DNA from: Thalassotalea fonticola
GTDB lineage: Bacteria; Pseudomonadota; Gammaproteobacteria; Enterobacterales; Alteromonadaceae
Direction of reading: 5' to 3'
Assembly: GCF_032911225.1 (NCBI RefSeq)
Contig: NZ_CP136600.1
Span: 4,650,001 to 4,714,000 of the forward strand
Length of the DNA: 64,000 bases
The position numbers and the translations under genes are program-made. Under the pieces are notes generated by a model. The model was not told the DNA's origin, did not search any database, and saw only the letters and a list, made by a program, of their open reading frames with translations. How positions within the stretch are numbered: the stretch's first letter is position 1; each line of letters starts with the position of its first letter. This document shows positions 34,435 through 43,104 of the stretch, piece by piece.

Positions 34435-36084
34435 GTGGAACGTGAATCGATGGAATTTGATGTTGTGATCGTGGGTGCAGGCCCATCAGGTTTATCTACA
34501 GCATGTAAATTAATGCAAATGGCACAAGAAAAAGACCAGGAATTAATGGTCTGTGTTGTTGAAAAAGGCTCTGAAGTTGGTGCTCACATTCTTTCAGGTG
34601 CAGTACTTGAACCACGTTCAATGAATGAACTTTTTCCCGATTGGAAAGAACGCGGTGCGCCCCTAAACACGCCAGTTAACGGCGATGATATATATTTATT
34701 AAACAGCAGCGAAAAAGGCATTAAATTACCTAACTTCTCTGTTCCAAAAACTATGCATAACCATGGTAACTATATTGTTTCTATGGGCAATGTATGTCGT
34801 TGGTTAGCCGAGCAAGCAGAAGGCATGGGTGTTGAAATATTCCCGGGTTTCCCAGCACAAGAGGTAATTTATGAAGACGGTAAGGTTGCCGGTATTATCA
34901 CTGGTGACATGGGCTTAGACGCTGAAGGTAATCAAAAAGATTCATACATGCCTGGCATGGAACTACGTGCTAAGTACACAGTATTTGCTGAAGGTTGTCG
35001 TGGTCATTTAGGTAAAGAACTTATCAATAAGTTTGACCTTGATGCGGGTAAACAGCCGCAACACTACGGCATTGGCTTTAAAGAAATTTGGGACATTGAC
35101 CCTGAACTTCATCAAGAAGGTTTAGTCGTTCATTCTGCCGGCTGGCCTTTAACAGGCGATACCACTGGTGGCGGTTACTTATACCACGCTGAAAACAATC
35201 AAGTATTTGTTGGTTTAATTATTGATTTAAATTATTCAAACCCGCATTTAAGCCCGTTTGATGAATTTCAAAAGCTAAAACATCATCCGAAATTTTCACA
35301 ATACCTTAAAGGCGGTAAGCGGGTATCTTACGGCGCTCGTGCTATTGCAAAAGGTGGTTTTAACTCCTTGCCTAAAATGACTATGCCAGGTGCTGTAATG
35401 GTCGGTTGTGATGCTGGTACGATTAACTTTGCCAAAATTAAAGGTAATCACACTGCAATGAAGTCGGGCATGTTAGCTGGCGAAACTATTTTCAATGCTA
35501 TTGCCGCTGGTGATGAAGGCGGCAATGACTTAACTGCTTTCACTGACAACTTTAAAGCATCTTGGTTATACGATGAGCTCTACAATACTCGTAACTTTGG
35601 CGCGGTAATGCATAAGCTAGGCACCTTCTTAGGCGGCGCGTACAATACTGTCGACCAAAACTTCTTCGGTGGTAAATTACCATTCAACTTTAGCGATAAC
35701 AGCTATGATCATGAATCATTAAAACTTGCTTCAGAATGCCCAGTTATAAACTACGCTAAACCTGATGGTGTACTCAGCTTTGATAAATTAAGCTCGGTAT
35801 TTTTATCAAACACTAACCACGAAGAAGAACAGCCTTGTCACTTAAAATTAGCTGACATGTCTATTCCTATTTCAGTTAACTTAGCGAAATATGCAGAGCC
35901 GGCACAACTGTATTGTCCAGCTGGCGTATACGAAGTGGAAGAGGATGAAGCAGGGGACAAGAAGTTTGTGATCAACTCACAAAACTGTATTCACTGTAAA
36001 ACCTGTGACATTAAAGACCCAAGCCAAAACATTACCTGGGTTACACCTGAAGGTACTGGTGGACCGAATTACCCGAATATGTAA
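34435..36084 (+). CDS. Electron transfer flavoprotein-ubiquinone oxidoreductase
   Basis: 549 residues from GTG 34435, with AGGGG upstream; MERESMEFDVVIVGAGPSG is the conserved start of this enzyme in gammaproteobacteria, which supports GTG over the ATG at 34450. FAD dinucleotide motif GAGPSG, ubiquinone-binding middle part (GGYLYHAENNQVFVGLIIDLNY), and a C-terminal 4Fe-4S domain with NCIHCKTCDIKDPSQNITW. Passes electrons from ETF to ubiquinone at the inner membrane. Ended by a strong terminator. Confidence 0.96.
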   Translation: MERESMEFDVVIVGAGPSGLSTACKLMQMAQEKDQELMVCVVEKGSEVGAHILSGAVLEPRSMNELFPDWKERGAPLNTPVNGDDIYLLNSSEKGIKLPNFSVPKTMHNHGNYIVSMGNVCRWLAEQAEGMGVEIFPGFPAQEVIYEDGKVAGIITGDMGLDAEGNQKDSYMPGMELRAKYTVFAEGCRGHLGKELINKFDLDAGKQPQHYGIGFKEIWDIDPELHQEGLVVHSAGWPLTGDTTGGGYLYHAENNQVFVGLIIDLNYSNPHLSPFDEFQKLKHHPKFSQYLKGGKRVSYGARAIAKGGFNSLPKMTMPGAVMVGCDAGTINFAKIKGNHTAMKSGMLAGETIFNAIAAGDEGGNDLTAFTDNFKASWLYDELYNTRNFGAVMHKLGTFLGGAYNTVDQNFFGGKLPFNFSDNSYDHESLKLASECPVINYAKPDGVLSFDKLSSVFLSNTNHEEEQPCHLKLADMSIPISVNLAKYAEPAQLYCPAGVYEVEEDEAGDKKFVINSQNCIHCKTCDIKDPSQNITWVTPEGTGGPNYPNM

Positions 36085-36104
36085 ATTTAAACATATTTAA
36101 TAAC

Positions 36105-36128
36105 AAAAGCGCCGCCGGCGCTTTTTTT
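36105..36128 (+). terminator. Terminator after ETF-QO
   Basis: AGCGCC-GCC-GGCGCT (36108-36122) preceded by an A-run and followed by seven T. Confidence 0.88.
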
Positions 36129-36141
36129 GTTTTAATACTTT

Positions 36142-36191
36142 AGAAACGAGAAACGAGAAACGAGAAACGGTTGGTCCTAATTTATTAGGAC
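36142..36191. repeat. AGAAACG tandem repeat followed by an 18-bp palindrome
   Basis: Four perfect AGAAACG units (36142-36169), then GTCCTAAT-TT-ATTAGGAC (36174-36191). Both lie between the ETF-QO terminator and a convergent small gene. Confidence 0.8.
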
Positions 36192-36211
36192 GCTATCGAA
36201 GACATAAGCTG

Positions 36212-36520
36212 TTAACTATTATCACGCTCAAATTGACTAATCGACTTTTCTAAGTGCTTATCAATAAACAATAATGATAATGGCCTAAGAACAATGAAAT
36301 AACCTACCAGAACAAACACCAAAGGTATCAAAAAGTACCAAGATTGAACATTTGCTAACATAAAAAATGGTGGTATTAAAATCGCCATTTTCAAAAGGTT
36401 TAACACAAACTTAGCTAAAGGTGACAACTTAGATGTCGCTAAACTAATAATTTCTTGGCGACTGCGAAAATCAAATTGTTGCAGTTGTGGAAATTGATTT
36501 GAAGAAAAATAGAATTTCAT
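36212..36520 (-). CDS. Small two-helix membrane protein, unknown function
   Basis: 102 residues with two membrane segments (about 42-57 and 63-84) between a polar N-terminus (FDFRSRQEII) and an acidic tail. No catalytic motif. Similar short proteins are common in Alteromonadales but uncharacterised. Single gene, convergent with ETF-QO. Confidence 0.7.
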   Translation of the reverse strand: MKFYFSSNQFPQLQQFDFRSRQEIISLATSKLSPLAKFVLNLLKMAILIPPFFMLANVQSWYFLIPLVFVLVGYFIVLRPLSLLFIDKHLEKSISQFERDNS

Positions 36521-36672
36521 GATCTATCGTCTAAAATAAATGAGGTTGCCATTGTAACAAAGACAAAACTTGTCGCAAACTAATTAAAAAGGATGAGAAA
36601 ACAAAATTTTGAGTACCTTATTAATTTGATCTTTGTTAGAATTGCGCCAATTTTTTAAACAGGTTAATAAAA

Positions 36673-37137
36673 ATGAATGTAATTGAAGGCTCATTTGTAG
36701 CGTCGGGCAAAAAATTTGCCATTGTTGTTTCACGTTTTAACAGCTTTGTAGTAGAAAGCTTATTAGAAGGTGCCGTTGACGCACTTAAACGTCACGGTAA
36801 TGTTGCGGATGCAGATATTACTATTGTTCGTGTTCCTGGAGCATATGAATTACCTGTTGCAGCAAAACGCATTGCGGCTAAAGGCGGATATGACGCAGTT
36901 ATTGCTATTGGTGCAGTAATTCGTGGTGGTACACCACATTTTGATTTTGTTGCCGGTGAATGTAACAAAGGTTTAGCGCAAGTTGCTATGGAATTTGATA
37001 TCCCAGTTGCATTTGGTGTTATTACTGTAGATTCAATTGAACAAGCGATCGAACGTTCAGGTACCAAAGCGGGTAACAAAGGCGCAGAAGCTGCCCTAAG
37101 TGCCTTAGAAATGGTAAACGTTTTAGATCAACTATAG
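36673..37137 (+). CDS. ribH: 6,7-dimethyl-8-ribityllumazine synthase
   Basis: 154 residues. Motifs [36 protein letters not shown], and [22 protein letters not shown] with the catalytic His of the TPHF segment. Makes 6,7-dimethyl-8-ribityllumazine, the direct riboflavin precursor. It heads the ribH-nusB-thiL-pgpA row; ribD, ribE and ribBA, often just upstream, are absent here and I see no FMN riboswitch. Confidence 0.97.
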   Translation: MNVIEGSFVASGKKFAIVVSRFNSFVVESLLEGAVDALKRHGNVADADITIVRVPGAYELPVAAKRIAAKGGYDAVIAIGAVIRGGTPHFDFVAGECNKGLAQVAMEFDIPVAFGVITVDSIEQAIERSGTKAGNKGAEAALSALEMVNVLDQL

Positions 37138-37149
37138 GCGGAAAGCTTA

Positions 37150-37566
37150 GTGAAACCAACTCCTAGAAGAAAAGCCCGTGAAATTGCCGTACAAGCAATT
37201 TATTCATGGCAATTAACTCAAAACGATATTAGTGAAGTAGAAGCAAATTTTATTGCTGACAACGCTAAACGTCGTTTTGATGCTGAATATTTTTCACAAC
37301 TGTTACGTGGTGTTGCCACAAATGTTGGTGAAATTGATGACGCCATTCGACCACTTGTAGATCGTCCTCTTGAAGAAGTCGATCACGTTGAAAAGGCTAT
37401 TCTACGAGTTGGTATTTTCGAACTCCGTGATTGTAAAGAAGTTCCATATAAAGTCGTAATCAATGAAGCTATTGAGCTTGCAAAAGCATTTGCAGCAGAC
37501 GACAGCCATAAATTTGTTAATGGCGTACTTGATAAAGTCGTAAAAACATTTCGCCCGGAAGAATAG
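37150..37566 (+). CDS. nusB: Transcription antitermination factor NusB
   Basis: 138 residues from a GTG start, with GGAAAG upstream and a 12-base gap after ribH. Helical NusB fold: PRRKAREIAVQAIYSWQL at the N-terminus and the conserved KAILRVGIFELRDCKEVPYKVVINEAIELAKAF. Binds boxA RNA with S10 in ribosomal antitermination. Confidence 0.97.
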   Translation: MKPTPRRKAREIAVQAIYSWQLTQNDISEVEANFIADNAKRRFDAEYFSQLLRGVATNVGEIDDAIRPLVDRPLEEVDHVEKAILRVGIFELRDCKEVPYKVVINEAIELAKAFAADDSHKFVNGVLDKVVKTFRPEE

Positions 37567-37586
37567 TAGTTAACTCATTCAAACTT

Positions 37587-38555
37587 ATGAAAGAATTTGA
37601 ACTTATTAAGGAGTTCTTTACTGCTCAGCCTGTGAGCCGTAAAGACGTTGCAATTGGAATAGGTGACGACTGTGCACTTATTCGCGCGAACGATAACAAG
37701 CTTATCGCGGTTACCACCGACACTTTAGTTGCCGGTGTTCACTTCCCTCTAGATACTCCTGCTCGGGCCATTGGCCATAAAGCAGTCGCGGTAAATTTAA
37801 GCGACATAGCTGCTATGGGAGCCGAGCCTGCTTGGATCTCAGTTGCCATTACCTTGCCTGAGGTTGATGAAGAATGGTTGCGTGAATTTACCGCCGGCAT
37901 GTTTGAGTTAACAGAATACTTTAATGTGCAACTCATTGGCGGCGATACTACGCAAGGCCCTTTGAGCATTACCATTACCGCGCAAGGTTTAGTTCCAGAA
38001 GATAAAGCACTGTGTCGAAATGGAGCGCAAAATGGCGACTACTTGTTTGTGACAGGTAATTTCGGTGATGCAGGTTTAGCGTTGGCCGCAATTAACGGTC
38101 AAATAAACTTAAATGACAGTGACTTTGCCAAGGTAAAAGCCAAGCTCGATTATCCACAACCACAAGTATTGGTTGGACAAATGATCCGTGAGTTTGCCAC
38201 TTCTGCTATCGATGTATCTGATGGGTTATTAGCTGATTTAAGCCATATTTGCCGTGCATCTACATTAGGAATATCAATTAATGTTGAAGATATCCCGTTA
38301 TCAAAAGCACTCACAGATAACTTAGAGCCTGAAGATGCCATTAATATGGCATTAACTTCAGGCGATGATTATCAATTAATATTCTCAGTACCCGCTACTA
38401 ATAAAGTTGGCATTGAAACCGCAATGGCTCATGCAAATGTTGAGTTTAACTGTATCGGCCAATTAAATACCTCAGAAGAAATTAGCCTTAACTACAAAAA
38501 GAAACCGTTTACGGTGAAAAAAGTAGGTTTTGAACATTTCTCAATGAATGCATAA
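37587..38555 (+). CDS. thiL: Thiamine-monophosphate kinase
   Basis: 322 residues of the PurM/ThiL fold: IGIGDDCALI, TTDTLVAGVHFPLDT, NLSDIAAMGAEPAWISVAI, GGDTTQGP, and SAIDVSDGLLADLSHI. Phosphorylates thiamine monophosphate to the diphosphate cofactor that the ThDP enzyme at 13.7 kb would need. Co-directional with nusB. Confidence 0.97.
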   Translation: MKEFELIKEFFTAQPVSRKDVAIGIGDDCALIRANDNKLIAVTTDTLVAGVHFPLDTPARAIGHKAVAVNLSDIAAMGAEPAWISVAITLPEVDEEWLREFTAGMFELTEYFNVQLIGGDTTQGPLSITITAQGLVPEDKALCRNGAQNGDYLFVTGNFGDAGLALAAINGQINLNDSDFAKVKAKLDYPQPQVLVGQMIREFATSAIDVSDGLLADLSHICRASTLGISINVEDIPLSKALTDNLEPEDAINMALTSGDDYQLIFSVPATNKVGIETAMAHANVEFNCIGQLNTSEEISLNYKKKPFTVKKVGFEHFSMNA

Positions 38556-38588
38556 AATACTTAACGCCAATCATCAGACGAGCATACC

Positions 38589-39062
38589 ATGACCAAAAAA
38601 AGTGCCAGTGAATTATTTAATATAAAAAACCCAGTGCACTTTTTAGCCTTAGGCTTTGGCAGTGGTTTAAGCCCTAAAGCTCCAGGCACTATGGGCACAC
38701 TGGCCGCTATACCTCTATACCTTTTATGTTCACAACTTTCATTAAACGCATTTATTGCAATAACAATCTTTATCTCAATTATCGGTATTTGGATATGTGA
38801 CAAAGCATCAAAAGATGCAGGTGTACACGATCATGGCGCTATTGTATGGGATGAAATAGCAGGCTTTTTCATTACCATGATTGCTGTTCCTGCCACCTGG
38901 CAATCAATTATTGTCGGTTTTATATTCTTTCGTATTCTTGATATTGCCAAGCCTTGGCCTATATCCATTGCAGACAAAAAAGTAGGCGGTGGCTTCGGTA
39001 TCATGCTTGACGACATTATCGCTGGTATTTTAGCCTGCGTACTCATGCACTCGGTTTTTTAA
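38589..39062 (+). CDS. pgpA: Phosphatidylglycerophosphatase A
   Basis: 157 residues. GFGSGLSPKAPGTMGTLAAIPLYLL near residue 22 and DEIAGFFITM, FFRILDIAKPWPI, GGGFGIMLDDIIAGI are diagnostic. A membrane enzyme that dephosphorylates phosphatidylglycerophosphate. Last gene of the ribH-nusB-thiL-pgpA row. Confidence 0.96.
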   Translation: MTKKSASELFNIKNPVHFLALGFGSGLSPKAPGTMGTLAAIPLYLLCSQLSLNAFIAITIFISIIGIWICDKASKDAGVHDHGAIVWDEIAGFFITMIAVPATWQSIIVGFIFFRILDIAKPWPISIADKKVGGGFGIMLDDIIAGILACVLMHSVF

Positions 39063-39332
39063 AAGCCAGAGTCGTACAGCGAACGCCGTAATTAGCCTAT
39101 CCATTATTGTCTTGAAAGCACAACCTGCAACATCGTGACTATGTCGTTAGTTACTAACGCTCAATAATACTAAAGAAGATCTCGACTTTCGTCGTGAGGA
39201 CGTTGTGAATTTTCCTGATAAAAAAAACGTCATCGCGCTCATGGGAGTAGGAGATAGAGTAACGCAGGGAGCGGCTATTGAGTAGTTATTGTTGAGCATG
39301 GTTGCCAGAGACCCTGTCAAAAAAAAGGCAAT

Positions 39333-39358
39333 AAAAAACGGAAGACAAGCTTCCGTTT
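39333..39358 (-). terminator. Terminator of the POT transporter gene
   Basis: AAACGGAAG (39336-39344) pairs with CTTCCGTTT (39350-39358), loop 5; read on the minus strand it is followed by TTTTTT. Confidence 0.75.
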
Positions 39359-39381
39359 AAAATAAACTATTAGTCGTTCAG

Positions 39382-39400
39382 ATCCCGTATCAAATACGGG
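39382..39400. repeat. Short palindrome, REP-like
   Basis: TCCCGTAT (39382-39389), CAA, ATACGGGA (39393-39400). Perfect 8-bp stem with a 3-base loop and no T-run. Confidence 0.5.
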
Positions 39401-39420
39401 ACGCCAAGGCGATTGTCAGC

Positions 39421-40914
39421 TTAATGCTTTTCAGAAATACCTTCGTGAGTACCTGTAACAGACATTTCTTCTTCGAACTTTTCTTCTAAGTCTTGCGGGT
39501 GTGAATCTTCTGCGCCATGCATCCAATCGACTAGTTTGTCACTTAACAGCCATAACATTATACCAGCCAAAAATGCCATAATTGCAACACCAGAAAAGGC
39601 TTGTAATGGACCAGTTTCACCAACCATTTGACCAACCCATGCAGCTAAGTAGTTACCAACACCTGAGAAGAAGAACCACATACCCATTAATAATGAAGTA
39701 TATTTTAGAGGTGCTAGCTTAGTTACCATTGAAAGACCGATTGGCGATAAACATAACTCACCCATAGTATGGAATAAATAAGCTAATACTAACCAAATAA
39801 CGTGTGCTTTAGCACCGTCAACATCACCAATTTGTAATGCAGCCATTACCATTGAGATAAAACCAAGGCCTAAGAAAAACATACCCATGGCAAATTTCTT
39901 CGGCGAATTTGGTTCGGCAGCGCCCATTTTTAACCACATAGCTGCAAATATTGGCGCTAATATAATTACAAAAATAGGGTTTACTGTTTGTAACCATGAT
40001 GCTGGCATTTCCCAACCAAAAAATACTAAATCAGTTTTATATTTAGCAAAAAGGTTCATTGAACCTGCAGCTTGCTCGAAACCTAACCAGAAAATAATGG
40101 TGAAAAACGACATAATTAAGATAACTTTAACACGGTCACGCTCTTCTGACGTTAGTGGCGCATTTGATGCAGCAGTTTTACCTGTAGTTTGTTTAGCAGA
40201 TGGTTCAACACCAACATTACCTAAGTACTTACTCGAAAGAGCGAGTTGTAATAGTACACCAACAAGCATACCAACACCGGCAACTAGGAAACCATATTGG
40301 TAATTAACTTTCTCACCGATAGTACCAACAACTAAGTAACCTAAGATAGAACCTAAGTTGATACCCATGTAGAAGATAGTAAACGCGGCATCACGACGCT
40401 TATCGCCTTCTTCATATAAATCACCAACCATAGTAGAGATGTTTGGCTTGAAGAAACCGTTACCAACAATAAGGAATACAAGACCTATCCATAAAAAAGG
40501 CACTTCCATACCAGAAATAAAGCTGTGCGGCGTACCTAGGAAAAATTGACCTACCATCATTAATAAGCCACCAACAATGATTGACTTACGTTGGCCCCAA
40601 ACATTATCGGCCATCCAACCACCTAGTACAGGGGTCACATAAACGAAGAATGCATAGATACCTAAAATACCAAGTGCTTTAGATTGAATTGCTGTGTTGA
40701 AAAGCTTTTCGGCATCAGCCGCCGTTGGGTCGATACCAAAGTAGGCCATATCCCAGCCAAAACTGCCGGCAAACGCTACCAAGTAAAGTACAAAAATACC
40801 ACGCATACCGTAGTAACTCATACGTTCCCACATTTCGGTACCAAAAAGTAAGAACAAACCTTTCGGGTGACCAAACATACTGCCCGCATTAGGCCCCATA
40901 TTCGAATTAGACAT
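39421..40914 (-). CDS. POT-family proton-dependent di/tripeptide transporter
   Basis: 497 residues with 12-14 membrane segments. The N-terminal signature FGTEMWERMSYYGMRGIFVLYLV contains the ExxERFxYY-like motif of POT/PTR transporters; GGWMADNVWGQRKSIIVGG and FYMGINLGSILGYLVVG are also family motifs. The cytoplasmic tail is rich in Glu and His. Imports small peptides with protons. Divergent from the polysaccharide locus. Confidence 0.93.
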   Translation of the reverse strand: MSNSNMGPNAGSMFGHPKGLFLLFGTEMWERMSYYGMRGIFVLYLVAFAGSFGWDMAYFGIDPTAADAEKLFNTAIQSKALGILGIYAFFVYVTPVLGGWMADNVWGQRKSIIVGGLLMMVGQFFLGTPHSFISGMEVPFLWIGLVFLIVGNGFFKPNISTMVGDLYEEGDKRRDAAFTIFYMGINLGSILGYLVVGTIGEKVNYQYGFLVAGVGMLVGVLLQLALSSKYLGNVGVEPSAKQTTGKTAASNAPLTSEERDRVKVILIMSFFTIIFWLGFEQAAGSMNLFAKYKTDLVFFGWEMPASWLQTVNPIFVIILAPIFAAMWLKMGAAEPNSPKKFAMGMFFLGLGFISMVMAALQIGDVDGAKAHVIWLVLAYLFHTMGELCLSPIGLSMVTKLAPLKYTSLLMGMWFFFSGVGNYLAAWVGQMVGETGPLQAFSGVAIMAFLAGIMLWLLSDKLVDWMHGAEDSHPQDLEEKFEEEMSVTGTHEGISEKH

Positions 40915-41384
40915 TTAACTTCCTATATAACTTCTTATAATTTTAAAAACACAATGGTTATACCTACCGGAAAAAGTAAATGCAAGAGAAGTTAGTCAAA
41001 CTGTAACAATTCGTATAAAGTTTTCTGTAAACATTTAAATGTATATTTGTACAATTAATGAAATTTTTAGTAATGAAATGATTTAAAATTATAAGTTTAT
41101 TGAAAATTGCTTACACAAAAATTACAAATTAATATCTATTTCCTCTTTAATGTTGAGTTGAAATTATCTATAATTCCGCCCAATTAATGCTGTTTACTTA
41201 AATTTATGTATATTCAGCAAAAATATAAATCCCTGCTATTATTTATTCGACCTTAAAAAATGAATGTAGATTTAATTTTAAAGTTTTAGTAAATTAAAAT
41301 AATAATAAATGGATTTATTTAAAATCCAGTGGAGCAGATTTATCTTTGGTATCAGTTACAGCTTAAATGTGAGAATGAAAACTA
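40915..41384. other. Divergent intergenic region between POT transporter and wecA
   Basis: About 470 very AT-rich bases with no convincing ORF. TATAAT at 41169-41174 could be a -10 element of the polysaccharide operon, but no good -35 is placed upstream. I looked for a JUMPstart/ops element (GGCGGTAG) and did not find one. Confidence 0.45.
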
Positions 41385-42446
41385 GTGTTTGATTTCTCAG
41401 TATTAATATATCCAGCTTGTACAGCCTTTCTTTTTGCTTTTGTAGCAATCAAAGTTATCAAACCTTTAGCTCTAGAATTCGGTTTAGTTGACACCCCAAC
41501 AGCAAGAAAATTACACAACGGTAATGTTCCTCTTATTGGCGGTATATCAATTTTTTTAGCTGTTTTAGTTGCAACAACTATTTGGTTACCTAATACTCAA
41601 GAACTTCGCTTGTACCTTATTGCATCCGCTATGATGGTATTTATTGGTGCAGTAGATGATAAATACGATTTAAGCGTAGGTGTTCGCTTAGTTGGCCAGC
41701 TAATAATCGCCAGTTTAATGATTTACGGTGTTGGTGCATATATCCACGATTTGGGTAATGTATTCGCGTTAGGTGAAATTGATTTAGGTTGGCTGGGCAT
41801 TCCGTTCACTTACTTTGCCATAATTGTTGCAATTAATGCTTTTAATATGATTGACGGCATAGATGGCCTTGTCGGTTCTTTAAGCATTAATACCTTTGCA
41901 GGCATTTCTGTTCTCTTTATCTACCAAGGGCATGAAGGTTATATTAGTTATGCTCTTATTCTTGCCACTGCTATTTTTCCCTATTTATTATTTAACCTAG
42001 GCATTCCTGAAGGCAAGAGCAGAAAAATATTTATGGGTGACGCGGGCTCTATGTTTATTGGTTTAAGCGTAGTTTGGTTGTTGTCAGAAGGATCACAAGG
42101 AGAGCTTCGCTCATTTAATGCTGTTACCGCATTATACTTAACGGCTATCCCGTTAATGGATATGTTGGCTATTGTTATTCGTCGCGTTAAAAAAGGTGTT
42201 TCACCGCTTAAGCCCGACCGAGATCATATCCACCACATACTATTACGCTTGGGGTATAATCAACGTCAAACTTTAATAATTATATCTTTTATCGCCGCTA
42301 TTTTGAGCGCTGTTGGTATACTAGGTGAAATTTATTTAGTCCCAGAAAGCTTAATGTTTGCGCTGTTTTTAGCCATATTTGCTATTTATCATGGTGTGTT
42401 TAGAAGTACCAAAGCGTTAAATTACTTTATCAAAGTACCCAAATAA
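41385..42446 (+). CDS. wecA: Undecaprenyl-phosphate alpha-N-acetylglucosaminyl 1-phosphate transferase (WecA-type)
   Basis: 353 residues from a GTG start. About ten membrane segments. Catalytic motifs of the polyprenyl-phosphate hexosamine-1-P transferases: VDDKYDLSVGVRL (Asp-Asp), NAFNMIDGIDGLVG, FMGDAGSMFIG and the C-terminal HIHHILLRLG loop that marks the WecA branch. It loads GlcNAc-1-P onto undecaprenyl phosphate, beginning a lipid-linked glycan. It opens the locus and precedes export genes. Confidence 0.93.
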   Translation: MFDFSVLIYPACTAFLFAFVAIKVIKPLALEFGLVDTPTARKLHNGNVPLIGGISIFLAVLVATTIWLPNTQELRLYLIASAMMVFIGAVDDKYDLSVGVRLVGQLIIASLMIYGVGAYIHDLGNVFALGEIDLGWLGIPFTYFAIIVAINAFNMIDGIDGLVGSLSINTFAGISVLFIYQGHEGYISYALILATAIFPYLLFNLGIPEGKSRKIFMGDAGSMFIGLSVVWLLSEGSQGELRSFNAVTALYLTAIPLMDMLAIVIRRVKKGVSPLKPDRDHIHHILLRLGYNQRQTLIIISFIAAILSAVGILGEIYLVPESLMFALFLAIFAIYHGVFRSTKALNYFIKVPK

Positions 42447-42570
42447 TATTTCTTTATGTAAAACATTCTGTTAAGAATACTTTAGGATGGAAGATTTTTG
42501 CATTCTCATATACAATAAAGTATTACTCAAATAATCCAAAACTATTATTTTTAATTAAAATTATAAAAAC

Positions 42571-42975
42571 ATGAAAACTTTTTTTGCTGCACTTTTTCCT
42601 GCAAGTTTCTGTTTGCTAACAGCTTGTGTTTCACCTCCACCTGAAGTTACTGCGCAAGTACCATTAATTTCTAAATCAACATTAAGTTACTCTTCAGCTG
42701 AGGTATTACCTGAAGATTTATGGGCAAGTTTAAATAATGCTTATCAGGGCAACTCAATAAATTCTGATTACGGTTCAATAAATGTTGAGAATACTTATGT
42801 TTCAGCAATGGGACATTGGTGTATTGCTTTCAGCTTAGTTAAAAATGATGGCAATAAAACATTAAATCCACAAAGCAAGTATTACGGACAGGATCGCAGA
42901 GCGTGTAAAAGTGATAGTACTTGGTTTTTTATATCGCCACTGATGACCGATTATAATGGAGTGGTAAATGACTAA
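42571..42975 (+). CDS. Small lipoprotein, unknown function
   Basis: 134 residues with a lipoprotein signal: hydrophobic AALFPASFCLLTAC with a lipobox-like LTAC (Cys19) followed by VSPPPE. The mature protein has a central folded part (YGSINVENTYVSAMGHWCIAFSLVK) with two further Cys. It sits between wecA and the export gene, so it may help polysaccharide assembly, but I recognise no family. Confidence 0.65.
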   Translation: MKTFFAALFPASFCLLTACVSPPPEVTAQVPLISKSTLSYSSAEVLPEDLWASLNNAYQGNSINSDYGSINVENTYVSAMGHWCIAFSLVKNDGNKTLNPQSKYYGQDRRACKSDSTWFFISPLMTDYNGVVND

Positions 42976-43050
42976 TTTATTACTCAACACAATACCGTCT
43001 TATAGCATCTTAGGTTTTTCTGGCGAACGCCGCTATCTTGCATTATTGCC

Positions 43051-43070
43051 ATTCTCGCGTATGCGGGAAT
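43051..43070. repeat. REP-like palindrome, second copy
   Basis: ATTCTCGC-GTAT-GCGGGAAT: same form as 1380-1399 with one T-G wobble and a different loop. Located just before the kpsD-like gene. Confidence 0.5.
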
Positions 43071-43104
43071 CCATAACTTCGAAAATTAATGAAGAGGCCA
43101 AATA

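Larger units (their letters stand above)
39063..39420. other. Intergenic region with dispersed repeats and a minus-strand terminator
   Basis: Contains TAGAGTAACGCAGG (39255-39268), related to the block at 7273-7286; the POT terminator (39333-39358); and the palindrome TCCCGTAT-CAA..ATACGGGA (39382-39400). No coding frame. Confidence 0.55.

Noticed and set aside
36521..36672. Possible FMN riboswitch upstream of ribH
   Set aside because: The gap is only ~150 bases and I see none of the conserved RFN-element helices; ribH here is not the first biosynthetic gene of a rib operon.
40915..41384. JUMPstart/ops element before the polysaccharide locus
   Set aside because: GGCGGTAG or a close variant was not found in this gap, so RfaH control is not supported.
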